DNA of 64,000 nt from Cutaneotrichosporon cavernicola (taxonomy: Eukaryota; Basidiomycota; Tremellomycetes; Trichosporonales; Trichosporonaceae). Where the stretch lies: positions 1,984,001 through 2,048,000 of the forward strand of contig NC_083398.1 of the NCBI RefSeq assembly GCF_030864355.1, given 5' to 3'. Both the position numbers and the translations under genes were made by a program. Under the pieces are notes generated by a model. That model ran no database searches. It was not told where the DNA came from and saw nothing but the letters and a program-made list of their open reading frames with translations. Of this stretch, positions 11,906 to 23,195 are shown piece after piece; the first letter of the stretch is position 1; each line of letters starts with the position of its first letter.

Positions 11906-12553
11906 ATGGACGCGGCCGAATCACTCCTCACCGTATCCCGCCTCGGGCTCGACCACGTCGGCCTCGACCACGTCCTCGACTCGGTAAGTCCTAGGAAAGA
12001 ACGACTTGACACTAGATCCCATTCCCACTCGTGATCGTGTTCTTCTTCGCATGCCTCACCTTTCTCTTCCGCTGGCCGTGAGTCAACCCCAGTCATGTTC
12101 CCATACGAGTCACAGAGACGCGCCGTCGTCAAGGTGTGCGTGCACACAAACCGGACAAAGTGCCAGTGCCATGGTGCCGAGGCACCAACCCACCAACCCA
12201 CCCAACCCAGTTCACTTCAGTTCAGTTCACACTCACTCCTTCCCACCCACCCCTCCTCCCACCACCCACCACCCACCCCCACCCCCACCCCCACTCACAC
12301 CAGAACGGCCCGCCCACGGCTCCCCAAGACGCACTTGGTGCACCTCCCGTCACCCCGTGGCGACTTTGTGTACCTCGACACCCCGTCTCGACGCCTAGTC
12401 ATCTCATCCATCCCCCTCCTCCCTCCACCTCTACCAAAGGAGAAAAAGACCCGGCCAAACCAACTCAAACGCCTTCTCTCGACGTACCGCCCACTCCGCG
12501 TCGTACCCGAAGACGCGGTCGAGGCCATGTGGGGACCATCTAGTCCCGTCTAA
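11906..12553 (+). CDS. Small single-pass membrane protein, unrecognised
   Basis: I do not recognise this protein. Four exons can be joined in one frame: 11906-11983, a 32-nt intron ending TTGACACTAG, an exon from 12016 coding 'IPFPLVIVFFFACLTFLFRW', a short third exon ending about 12138, and a last exon from about 12303 that gives 'TARPRLPKTHLVHLPSPRG' and stops at 12553. The product is about 137 residues: a short N-terminal part with the duplicated words 'GLDHVGLDHVLD', one strong membrane segment (about 27-46), and a basic, proline-rich C-terminal half that would face the cytosol if positive-inside holds. Codons in the last exon end mainly in C or G, unlike the two competing frames. The third intron (about 164 nt) is long for this window, so the exon 3-4 join is the weakest part. 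Confidence 0.5.
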
Positions 12554-12713
12554 CTAGATCCTAGATTATCTCGGTTGGGGGTTGACAGAGCCGCCGGCGG
12601 CACATCAAGCCAGCATACACATTCACAAGCACACACTACATACAAGCTCGGGCCATGCTTTTCGGCACTGTAGGACAACAGGACAATAGGACGCTATGTA
12701 TATATACTGCGGG

Positions 12714-12829
12714 TGGGTAGTGGCCCGGTGGGTAGTGGCCCGGTGGGTAGTGGCCCGGTGGGTAGTGGCCCGGTGGGTAGTGGCCCGGTGGGTAGTGGCC
12801 CGGTGGGTAGTGGCCCGGGTGGGTAGTGG
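12714..12829. repeat. 15-bp minisatellite, eight units
   Basis: Eight tandem copies of a GGTGGGTAGTGGCCC unit, with an exact 15-bp period until the last unit, which carries one extra G. The array lies in the 3' side between the small membrane protein gene and YAE1. On the minus strand it would read Gly-His-Tyr-Pro-Pro repeats, but that frame has no other sign of coding. The G-rich strand has GGTGGG and CCCGG blocks. Confidence 0.95.
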
Positions 12830-12883
12830 CGTCGGGATAGATACATGCCCATCGTAGCTCAGTCATCCTATAGTCGAAAGCTT

Positions 12884-12945
12884 GATCTCTAAGCAAGCAC
12901 GCGCGCCTCAGCCTGATCTCTACGCAAGCACGCGCGCCTCAGCCT
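12884..12945. repeat. 31-bp tandem duplication over the YAE1 stop codon
   Basis: Two adjacent 31-bp copies (12884-12914 and 12915-12945) differ at one base: GATCTCTAAGCAAGCAC versus GATCTCTACGCAAGCAC at the start of each. The YAE1 stop codon lies inside the second copy, and the first copy falls in its 3' untranslated region. Confidence 0.95.
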
Positions 12946-13528
12946 CGTCAACCCTCGTCTCCAAGGACGCCAACAGGGCCTCCTCCCTCAATCCCTCCTT
13001 GCGTCCCCCGATCCCCTCCATGCCCCGCTCCAACCCCTCCATATCCCGCCGCTCGTTCCGATCATACTCGAACGCATAGTCGTCGGCATCATGATGTTCC
13101 GCCTCGTGCGCCACAGCCTCGTGATCGGGCGCAAGCACGTCGTCACGCCGTACGGCAGCTAGATCGGCCACCAGTGCGCGCAGGCTTTGCACCTCTTGAG
13201 AGGACTCGTGAGAGGACTCTTGGGAGGGCTCTTGGGAGAGCGCAATGGCCAGGAGAGCCGCCGCGCGGCCGCGCAGTTGGCCGACAGTCCGGGCGGGCGG
13301 GACAGATGTCGCGAAGCCCTCGTCAAAGCCCGACTGGAGAGTTGAGAGCTTGCCTTCGCCTATACCTTCGCGGTATCCGGCCTTGCGTCAGAATGTACGG
13401 AAGACGCAACTCACATCGGTGTAGCGCTGCTGTAAGCGCGCATACTCTGTATCGACAAGGGGGTCAGATACGCCGCCTTGGGAGTGGGAGAGGGAGTGGG
13501 AGACGTCGTGAAAGTCGTCCGTGTCCAT
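12920..13528 (-). CDS. YAE1: YAE1-like Fe-S assembly adaptor
   Basis: Yae1 works with Lto1 to hand Fe-S clusters from the cytosolic assembly machinery to the ribosome-recycling protein Rli1/ABCE1. The diagnostic deca-GX3 motif is present across the splice junction: 'YTDVGYREGIGEGKL' then 'LQSGFDEGF', with glycines spaced four residues apart. After it come 'VGQLRGRAAALLAIAL' and a Glu/Ser-rich and then charged region with a long predicted helix ending 'ETRVDEAEARVLA'. One short intron lies at about 13387-13416. The start used is the ATG before 'DTDDFHDVS'. A longer version from 13582 ('MPPKPPPPPSQSS') is in frame, but its proline run looks like leader sequence. The 3' end lies in a 31-bp duplication. 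Confidence 0.85.
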
Positions 13529-13754
13529 AGTTGTGGAGAGGAAGGAAGATTGCGATGGAGGTGGAGGTGGCTTTGGTGGCAATTGTCCATTCTCCCTTGT
13601 CTCCTTTGTCTCCCTTGTCTACGCATCCAGCATCCACGTATCTCCTCTCTGCTCTCTTACAGGCATTAGAAGAGCTAGACACGCTCCCACTACACATTCT
13701 CCCTCTTACTATGCATGGGTAGACAGCCTCCACTAGGTGCTCTGGGTGGCAAAT

Positions 13755-13760
13755 CACGTG
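13755..13760. promoter_or_regulatory. TCACGTGA palindrome upstream of DIM1
   Basis: A full eight-base palindrome, TCACGTGA, with its CACGTG core about 60-65 bp before the DIM1 ATG, in the 291-bp divergent region between YAE1 and DIM1. Cbf1-type bHLH factors bind this sequence in other fungi. Confidence 0.45.
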
Positions 13761-13819
13761 ACATGAAAAGTTGTCCCCCTGTCATCGTCAACACTGAATT
13801 TGATACATCACCACACACC

Positions 13820-15266
<1,447 letters not shown>

Positions 15267-15396
15267 TAAGACACGCAAGGGTCAGGTGTGTTCGTGATGC
15301 GAGCAGCAGGCAGCGAGCGCAGTTCATGGCTGGCCACTTGCCCACTCGCACGCCGGCCACGCATCCTCGCCCTCATGCTGCCCGCTCGACCCACCT

Positions 15397-17840
15397 CTAC
15401 TTGTCGCCCGCCTCGCTCTCGTTCTCCGCAACGCTCGTCCCCGGCGTCATGCTAAACTTGCCCTCGTCACTGGCAAGCACGCTCGCGCTCGAGCTCACAG
15501 CCGCACTCCCACCCTGGCGGAGGAGCGCGTTCTCAACGTCAAACTTGGGAACAGGCGAGGTCGGCACATCCTCGATACCGAGCGTGCTCCCGTCGCCGTC
15601 GTCCGTAAAGTTGACATTTGGCGGGATACCGTGCGAGACCTCGGTCTCGCCGCTCTTCTTCGGGCTCGTACTCAACGCCCCCAGTGCGTTGACCGGCTGG
15701 GCGTCCGGTAACACCCAGCGGCGCCACTCGCTGTTGCCAAGGCGCACCCGCTCGCCGTCGAGTTCGAGCAGGTCGCTAAGCCCCATCACCTCCGTCACAA
15801 TCGCGACATCGGCCGTAAGCGTCTTGATCCGGTTGAAGCTCGCAATCATCGCAATCTCGATCCAGCCCTCGGCGTCCATCTGCTGCCGCAGGAAAAAGTC
15901 CATGACCAGGTTCTGGATCGAAAAGTAGTACTCGACCTGATGTCAGCTGCAGTCAGAGGCAATGAGCTCACCTGTCCGAGTACCCAGTAGCGCAGCGGGT
16001 CGATGTTTGGCACCGACGTGACCGGGACCGGCGGTGGCGGCATGTTGCGCTGGAACAACGCATACTGGACCTGCGTCGCGTCAAAGCCCGACACGGCTGC
16101 CACATTCGCCATGTTCACCATGCTCGCGGGGATCGGGTAGTACCCGTAACCCATGCCGTACCCCGCCGCGTACAGGTTCGCGTTCGTGCCAACCGGCGAC
16201 AAGTCGAACATCCGGTTCATGGGCGTGTTCGACGCAGAGCGGTGGTACCCACCGCGGCCGCGACCACCGTACCCTCCCCGGCCATCGCGGTCCCGCCCGC
16301 GTCGAGGCGCAGTGCCAAAGTGGTGGGAGAGCGGCGCCGCACCAGACTCTGGCGACAGCGGCGTGGATCCAGAGCGGGGCGACGGTCGCTTAACCGGCGT
16401 CCCGGGGTTGCTCCCATGCCTGGAAAGGGGTGCGCTGGCCGAACCATTGGCGCCCGCATGCACATCGCCGTTCGCAGCATCTCCAACCTCGCTGCACGCA
16501 CTCCCCGGCGCCAGTCGACCGTTGGACACAGTCAGTGGTGGCAGTGTCGAGCTGCCGTGTGAGCCTGACCGATGCGTACGGGGTGGTTTCTGCGCCGCCA
16601 TCTTATCCTGCTGTGCCCTCTGCTTGTTGACACCCTTCTTGACAGGCTCGTCACCGCCCTCTCGAAGCCTTTGCTTGTGCTTGGTTTGCCGCCTGCTTGT
16701 CTCGGCCGCCACCTTATCCGCCGCCTCTTGCAGTTCAGACGCCGACATTTTCGTCCATTTTTGCTTCCTGCCACCCTGAGCCGACAGTCCGTCGTCAATC
16801 GTCGAGTCGCTTGACTGCTTGGCGTGCTTGCCCTTCTTGTCCCCAGACTTGGCCTCTGCTGAAAGCGAGACCTCAGGCCAAGCGGTCGCGTCACCGCCGT
16901 GTGTGTCTGCGCCCTTCTTCTTCAGCTTCTTGCCCGATGGCTTGGCGTCCTTGCTCTCGGCTGGTTGCGAGGAAGCCGCCGCAGCCATCGACGCCTCAGC
17001 GACGACGACAGTGGTGGCCGATGCGGCACGCTTAGCAGCCTTGGTAGTGGCCTGGGCCGGTGTTGGCTCTTTCGAGGTCGACGCTGATGAGACAGGTTGT
17101 TGCTTCTTTCTCAAGTTCCACGCGTTGACCGACGGAGGTGGCGCAGCCTTGGCTGGCACCGCTGGCACCGGGGTGGGAGCAGGGGCAGGTGCAGCGGCAG
17201 GCGTGGGCATGGGCGCGGGCTCTTTGCGACGCCAGTTGTCCTCCTCGTCCGCCTTGGTAGGCGCCTTGTCAGCAGAGGGCTTATGGGAATGTCCTCTTTT
17301 TTCGCCGCTCTGGTTGGCTTCCAGCTCGGCTGGTTTGTCGGCTGGCGCGGATGTGGTGTCGGCAGCCACGCTTGAGGGCGTGGGCGGACTGGCAGGGCCC
17401 GTCGCGGCCCATGCAGACTTGGTTGGTGTGCCAGCGGCTGATGCGCGGGGCGTCGCGGCCTTGGACGACGAGGCTGCAGAGGCAGAGGCGCCCTTTTTGC
17501 CGCTGACATCCTTGTCTTTGTCAGCGACCGTCGTGGACGTCGTCTTGTCGTCACCGCGCTCGCGCCAGTTGCGCGAGTTAGACCGCCCCTTGTCCTCTTG
17601 CCGCTCCGTACGCTCCGGGTTGCGCTCGGAGCGCTTCTTGTGCCGGATCGTCGACACGGTCTCCCACGAGCCGGCGTCGTCGTCCTCGTGGTGCTCGGTG
17701 GAGCGACCGGCTGCTGGCGACGGCAACGGGGTCGACGAGTCCGAATTGGATCGGCTGTTGCCGTTACTTTGCTCGGGCTTGATGCGATCGGCATAAGAGC
17801 CAAGAGCGTGGAACACGCTCGCCGACTTGGATTGTGACAT
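15397..17840 (-). CDS. La-motif RNA-binding protein (LARP1/Sro9/Slf1-like)
   Basis: Two exons. The large first exon is a low-complexity region rich in Ala, Ser, Pro, Lys and Thr, with a Gly/Arg-rich '[19 protein letters not shown]' stretch near its C-terminal side. The La motif sits at the junction over a 35-nt intron (15937-15971): 'PLRYWVLGQVEYYFSIQNL', 'FFLRQQMDAEGWIEI', 'MIASFNRIKTLT' and 'EWRRWVLP'. Proteins of this class bind mRNA and act in translation or mRNA stability in the cytoplasm. There is no visible RRM after the La motif, which fits Sro9/Slf1 and LARP1 rather than genuine La. The start chosen is the ATG before 'SQSKSASVFHALGSYADRI', because Sro9-like proteins have a similar beginning. 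An upstream in-frame ATG at 17888 ('MDPLPTALF') is possible. Confidence 0.85.
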
Positions 17841-19141
17841 GGTCCCTGGTGTCAAAGGAGGGAAGAGGGCTGTTGGGAGGGGATCCATGATGGAGGTGAT
17901 GAGCGGCGGAAAAGTTATCATCAATCCAGGGGAGGGCGAAAGCGCGTCAGCACAGAGTCTTGTGTCTTTGAGCAGTCTCTTTATAATGCGAGCGGTGGAG
18001 GCAGTTGGGGAGTTGGGACCGTGCTGGGAAAGTTGCAGGCTTGGTGGCGCCGCGGCGCCAACGTCACAGCAAAGGGAGGGTGGTGGCGGAGGAGGTGGGG
18101 GGGGGGGGGGGGGGGGGGAAGGGGGAAAGAGGAGGGACAATATGTGCGGGACAATGCTGGCAGCGCACGCGGCACGCCAATGCTTGACCGTGTAGCGGGG
18201 GTTTTGTCTGGGTGTGGACGCGCGAAGCTGCCCGCCGTGGCTTGGGATGGGGGACAAGAGAAAAGTGAAGAAGAAGCAGCGAGGCCGCGCTTGCGACGTG
18301 CGACGTACTTGGTGGCTTGAACCTGAAAGCGACGTGCGGAGGAAGGGGCGAAGGTCTGCTGGGTGCGATGGCACTAGATACGCGGGAGTAGCACAAGAGC
18401 TGCGTCGATTCCGGCTGCGTTAAACTGCGGCTCCAAAGGTCCAGAGGTTGGAGATGGACGATGGGAGAGTTGCAACTATTGCGTGGACGAGGTGAGGGTT
18501 GCCACCGTGCGGTGTGGAGGTCACTAATTTGCCCCGCCCGCACTGAGAGCAGGAGAGGTTGAGGTAATACGGGTTACGCCGGGGCGCTGGCGCGTCGACA
18601 CGAGGTGGTCAAAAGCGGCGATGGTTGCACTGCAGTGGCGGTGATGAGTCGCGCTGCGGATCCGGTCGTCTGAGCAATCGGTTACTGGGTGACTGGTCGT
18701 CTAGCCAAAGTAGCTGGATAGGAGGGGAGACGGAGACAAGTTAGCCGAGGGCCGTAGGTGATTATGTGCGTGGAAGGGGGAATAGGAGCGAGTGCGATAG
18801 AGAATGGGGACGAGGTGGTGATGAGGAGGAAGAGGATGAAGAGGATGAAGAGTGGTGCTTATCCAAGATGACTCTGCTATCCATTACCTACAACTGGCTG
18901 GCACACTACCTTCCTGCCTACCGGATTGTACCCGGATAACTGAGCGGTTTCGGCATCTACAGCAGGGGCTCAAATAAGCATTTTATCTGTATTAGAATAT
19001 TCATTAATTCATACGGAACCTAATCTGTTTATATGACGATGGCAACCAGAATTTTGGTTGATCCAACTGGGTACTTGGTGGCAAGCATCTTACACTCGGC
19101 TCCCCTCTGCATCTTCATCATCAACACGCACAACCCACACA
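17841..19141. promoter_or_regulatory. Divergent promoter region with a 22-G homopolymer
   Basis: 1.3 kb between the La-motif gene and IMP3. An uninterrupted run of 22 G lies at 18097-18118, inside a G/A-rich patch. Farther right are GAGGATGAAGAGGATGAAGAG-type purine repeats near 18825-18850 and an AT-rich patch near 18980-19010. The frame running through the G tract as proline on the minus strand looks like a byproduct of the homopolymer. Confidence 0.6.
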
Positions 19142-19728
19142 ATGGTCCGCAAGCTCAAGCATCACGAGCAGAAGCTCCTGAAGAAGGTCGACTTTCTCGA
19201 CGTGCGTAACTCCCTTCCACAGCTAGCTGACAACAGTGGAAGCAGGATGCATCTCACCGCGAGATCAAGGTCATGCACAAGTACCATATCCAGGACCGCG
19301 ACGACTACCACAAGTACAATAAGCTGTGCGGTTCCTTGCGGTCTTTGATCCACAAGATCTCCCTGTTACCCGCCAATGATCCCTTCCGCGCACAAAAGGA
19401 GGGCGAGATGCTCAATAAGCTTTACGATATTGGCATTCTCGACGTCGGCTCAAAGCCCTCTGATATCGAGAACAAGGTTACCGTTAGCAGCGTCGCACGT
19501 CGTCGTCTCGCCGTCGTCATTACGCGTCTCAAGCTCGCAGAGAGCGTTAGCGATGCCGTTCGTACCATCGAACAAGGGCATATCCGCGTTGGACCCACTC
19601 CTATTACAGACCCAGCAATGCTCATCACTCGTCGCCTGGAGGATCACATCACATGGGTCAACACTAGCGCACGCAAGCGCACCATCATGAAGTACAATGA
19701 CGAGCTCGACGACTTTGACCTTCTCTAG
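19142..19728 (+). CDS. IMP3: U3 snoRNP protein Imp3
   Basis: Imp3 helps U3 snoRNA pair with pre-rRNA in the small-subunit processome. It is related to bacterial ribosomal protein S4. A 35-nt intron (19202-19236) follows 'MVRKLKHHEQKLLKKVDFLD', and the protein continues 'WKQDASHREIKVMHKYHIQ', 'DDYHKYNKLCGSLRSLIHKI', 'LPANDPFRAQKEGEMLNKLY' and an S4-type RNA-binding domain, 'RRRLAVVITRLKLAESVSDA' and 'IEQGHIRVGPTPITDPAMLI'. It ends 'KYNDELDDFDLL', the usual C-terminus. Length (about 183 residues) matches the family. The start is the ATG that opens the conserved MVRKLKHHE sequence. Confidence 0.96.
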
Positions 19729-19905
19729 GCAACCGTGTCGACCTCATCTAGACGACCGCGTTTGGGCATTCGAGAGGATTGTATCACTTCACTGTATTCT
19801 ATACATCATTACCAGCCTACCGACGTCTTCTGTTGCGACTAACATGAACAGGGCATGGAGGATCTGGTACGATACTGCTGTGCTACAACATACTACAGCG
19901 CCACT

Positions 19906-21447
19906 CTAATAGTCCTCCTCCTCCTCTTCCTCCTCCTCCTCAAACTCCTCCTCCTCCTCAAACTCCACCTTGATGGCCCCCACATTGGTGGCCTTGTCCT
20001 CGTTGCGGTGCTTGAAGTCCTCAATTTCCTCTTCCGAACTTAATTCCGCCTCAGACTCGGTGTCGGATTCGTACTTGCGCTTCCTTCTCTTGCGTTTGTT
20101 GGCCGCCTTCTTCGGGGCCGCCTTACCCCTCTTGGCGCCGGGAAGCGCAGGCGTGATCATGCGGCCGCTCTCGCGCGCATCGAGGGCGTTGAGCCAACGC
20201 CCGACGAGCTCCTGGCTAAGTTCCTCGCCCCAGTCGCCGTGTTCGAGGTAGTCGCGCAAGGTCTGGAACGTGACCTTGTTGCGAACGCGGTTCTTGTCCT
20301 CGGCGGACCAGGCGGTACTAATCGGCCAACAGTCAAATTGCCTCTCGAGCTCGTTCATGAACTGCGTTCTGGAGACCGCCTGGCGGACCTCGTGCAAATA
20401 CCACTCCCACTCAGGAGCGAAGGGATCGCGGACCTCGAGACCGACGATGTGAATGCTATGGTCATAAAGCTTAGTAACGTGGCTGGCGAGCGAGTCGCTG
20501 AGACTGCGGAGAAGCATGGGTCGACGTTGTTCCAGAATGATGGGACCGCAGTCCCAGAACGCTGGGAGAATCACGAACGTAAGTTTCTTGGTAGGAGTGA
20601 TGGGTTTGGGCTTGGGGCTATATCGCCCTGTCGAGAACGCCGACTTGCCCATGTTGAGAGAGATGTGAACAATCTTGTCGGTACACTTGGTGCCCAGAGG
20701 GATCATGACGCGTTTCAACTTCCTGTCGCCCTTCTTGATAAAGTTGGCAACGGTGCACCCAGGACGCAGAATGAGACGCTTGGGTGGCGCTGGGGCCTTG
20801 GGGCATTGCGGACATTTGTAGGTGCCCCACGCTGCTGTACGGCCATGGATATCCTCGTCAGTGCTCTTGTTGTTCCAGTCGTAATTGACAATGTGGGTTG
20901 TGATGCGGCCGGTGTCTAGGCGGGGGAGATGTGTGCGGTGCGAGTGGGGGAAGAACTCGATCGCAGTTGTGTATTTACTAACGAGCTCGATGTTACGGTC
21001 GTACAGCCCAATGCAATCGCAGCCGGCGCGCTGTTTGAGGACGCGGTAGAGGTGGGGGGTGGCGGCGTTGTACTCGGGTCAGGAATGCAACTATGTGCAG
21101 AGCGGACTCACGAATGCATTGTTGATGGTGAGGGCCTTGCTGAGATCACCAGGGCCGAGATACGAGCAGATCTCATGGAGGCAGTCCTCGTTCACCCAGA
21201 GGTTGGAAGGTTTCGCGGGGATGGCGTCTTCCTTCTTGACCCCATTCTTTGGCGTCTTGGTGCGGCTCTTGGTCGCCGCCTTGCTCGAGGCTGCCTTTTT
21301 GGTGGGCTGAATGGGTGGGGAGGGGCCGGTATGGTTGGAGGAAGGCGTCTCGGCGGCTTTGTTGCGGAGGCGGGCACTGGAGCGGGTCGGCGCCCTGGTG
21401 AGCCGTTCTCCCTCCACGGCCGTCTTGAGGCGCTTGGCTGGCGGCAT
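19906..21447 (-). CDS. F-box-like protein, paralogue of the gene at 3757
   Basis: Two exons split by a short intron near 21075-21105. The N-terminal 80 residues are basic and Ser/Thr/Pro-rich. An F-box-like segment reads 'NEDCLHEICSYLGPGDLSKAL', and after the intron comes 'HLYRVLKQRAG'. Shared with the gene at 3757-5194, in the same order: 'TTAIEFFPHSHRTHLPRLD', a 'YKCPQCPKAP' cysteine pair, 'LTFVILPAFWDCGPI', 'IHIVGLEVRDPF', 'DYLEHGDWGEELSQELVGRW' and a Lys/Arg-rich segment followed by an acidic end. The last 20 residues are almost all Glu, coded by a CTC/TCC repeat. An SCF adaptor role is inferred from the F-box only. The cysteine pair could bind metal if partner ligands exist, but I cannot see a full zinc site. 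Confidence 0.75.
19913..19966. repeat. CTC/TCC trinucleotide repeat coding a poly-Glu tail
   Basis: An impure CTC/TCC repeat in the 3' end of the F-box-like gene. On the coding strand it reads GAG/GAA and gives the Glu-rich C-terminus. Such repeats change length easily. Confidence 0.85.
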
Positions 21448-21572
21448 GGGTGTTTTGTTGGGAAAGGGGGGGAGGGGGGAGGAAGGGGGGAGTGAGGAAA
21501 TGTGGGTGTGTGGGGTCGGGGGAAGGTGGTGTTGTTGGTTGTGGGAGTGAGGAAGCTAGTGAAGGATGGTGA

Positions 21573-21632
<60 letters not shown>

Positions 21633-22176
21633 GTCAGAGAATGCAGAGAATGTGAGTTGAGTGAATGTGTTTTGAATGCAAGTGTGTGTGACGAATGTGG
21701 GAGTTGGGGGTTTTGAGGCGTTAGGGGCGCTGTTGGGCCCGTTTGGGGCGTTGATCGCGTTATGTTTGTTAGATGCACAGATGAGTGATCTTCCCAAGTG
21801 TGTGCGTTTCTGTAAATCTTAGATGACATGTAAAGACTACGTTTTTGGTCGAATTGTGTTGTTACAACTAGTACAGTAATCAGTGGCTGTCATAATATCG
21901 TGGTTAATTGGTCAATAAACGTTCTTACACCCACCCACGCCACCTGCCGTCCGCCACTCAATCACTCAATCACTCAATCACTCAATCACTCTGCACTCCA
22001 CCAGCCCACCATCATCATCACGGCCACCGATGGCCGACACCCTTCTCAGCACTCTCAGCTTGGTAGCAAGCGCACAACGAACAACACTTGCATTGGATTG
22101 GGTTTACATGACTACCATTTCGCTGCCGTCAACACCAACCTACTTCTGAACCGACCTTGACTTCTGATCACTTCAA
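21448..22176. repeat. Intergenic region with a GA microsatellite and an 8-bp repeat
   Basis: A GA dinucleotide tract of about 60 bp, with a few interruptions, lies at 21571-21632, about 125-185 bp before the F-box-like ATG. A second array at about 21955-21991 repeats the 8-bp word CACTCAAT four times. The rest shows no gene. Confidence 0.85.
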
Positions 22177-22395
22177 CTAAGGGCTCTTGCCCGTACTGCC
22201 CTCGGATGCCTGGCTTGCGCGGCGGCGGTGCTCCCAAGCCATTCCAGCGGGTCCGACACTGGGACGCTGCTGGGCCTGCATGGCGGCGGTGGCGGCCTGT
22301 GCCGTCTGGCTCGGGTGGCGGGCAGGCGGCATCGGAATTGCACTGGTGCTACTCTTACGCCGTGGGATCCACTGCTTAGACTCGTGCGGGTTCAT
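22177..22395 (-). CDS. Small basic protein with two RRxS motifs, unrecognised
   Basis: A single-exon frame of 72 codons. I do not recognise the family. The product 'MNPHESKQWIPRRKSSTS' continues with Ala, Gln, Pro and Met-rich sequence ('TAQAATAAMQAQQRP') and ends 'HRRRASQASEGSTGKSP'. It contains two matches to the protein kinase A consensus (R-R-K-S and R-R-A-S), no membrane segment and almost no hydrophobic core, so it is probably disordered. Codon usage matches neighbours. A TATA-like TATATAG, read on the minus strand, lies about 110 bp before the start (about 22506-22514), which suggests a regulated gene. It could be a stress-related hydrophilin-like protein, but this is a guess from composition only. 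Confidence 0.55.
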   Translation of the reverse strand: MNPHESKQWIPRRKSSTSAIPMPPARHPSQTAQAATAAMQAQQRPSVGPAGMAWEHRRRASQASEGSTGKSP

Positions 22396-23195
22396 GATTG
22401 TGTGGTGTTGTGATGTGTTGGTGTTGTAGAGAGCAAGTAAATGGGTGGGTAGGGTGGGTGGGGTGGGTGGTTGGGCAGGTGGGTGGGCGAGAGGGAGGGC
22501 GCGCACTATATAAGAGCCGGCCCCTCCCAGCCTAACAGGCTGTGGGAACCTCGGCCTTGTCCAGCCTGTCCAGCCGAGAATCAGAGTAAGCGATCGCCTT
22601 GTGTGAGGCTTGTGAGGGGAAGCTTAGATGGGAAAGGGAAGAGGGGGGCGGATGCGTGGACGTCATGATCAGGTGATGCTGGAATCAGGTGATGGCCGAA
22701 GGTGTCGTCAGACCAGGCCCTGGGCCAAGTGGCTGTTAGAGTTGGCGTGGCTCGAATAGATGAGATTGAGAATGTGGGGTCGGCGGTGGGTGCCCGATTC
22801 CGCCAAGCCCACCTCTCACGTACTTGTAAGCATGTAGAGGTCTCGATTCATGTCTCGTCAGTCAGCGTGTCAAGTTATCACCGCGTCAGCGTCTCAGTGT
22901 CAGTGCCTCCGCACCAACCCGCTCTCATTAGGTTTGCAAGCTGATATGGTGACAAATCGATCACTTGATGGCTTAATCCAATTAATCCAACGGAGTTGTG
23001 CTCCCTTAATCGTCCAACAACCTCGGCCCAAATAATACGGAACCAAGTCCAGTGGGGCTCCAAGTTTCCCACGTGTCTGGTGCTATGACTGTTGTCGCGT
23101 TTCACCTTGACTCCACCAACTCAGCTCTCTCAGCTCTCAGCTTTACACCACTCCAATTTAACAGCGAATTGTCAACAAAGACAGAGGTGACCAAC
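22396..23195. promoter_or_regulatory. Divergent promoter with TATA-like element and CACGTG
   Basis: 800 bp between two divergent small genes. It holds a GGGTGGGT-rich stretch (about 22440-22490), the sequence CTATATAAGAG at about 22506-22516 and a CACGTG at 23070-23075 in the context TTTCCCACGTGTC, about 121-126 bp before the next gene's ATG. No convincing frame is seen. Confidence 0.5.

Noticed and set aside
12714..12829. CRISPR-like array
   Set aside because: Units are directly joined with no spacers, and the genome is eukaryotic.
12636..12896. Minus-strand frame coding Gly-His-Tyr-Pro-Pro repeats
   Set aside because: It is just the translation of the 15-bp minisatellite; a period divisible by three keeps a frame open by chance.
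16819..17796. 325-codon plus-strand frame opposite the La-motif gene
   Set aside because: A low-complexity Ala/Gly/Ser translation opposite the low-complexity first exon of the La-motif gene.
17841..18374. Longer N-terminus for the La-motif protein, reading through the G tract as poly-proline
   Set aside because: The frame is open only because of the homopolymer. The sequence before 'MSQSKSASVF' has no conserved look, and two nearer ATGs exist.
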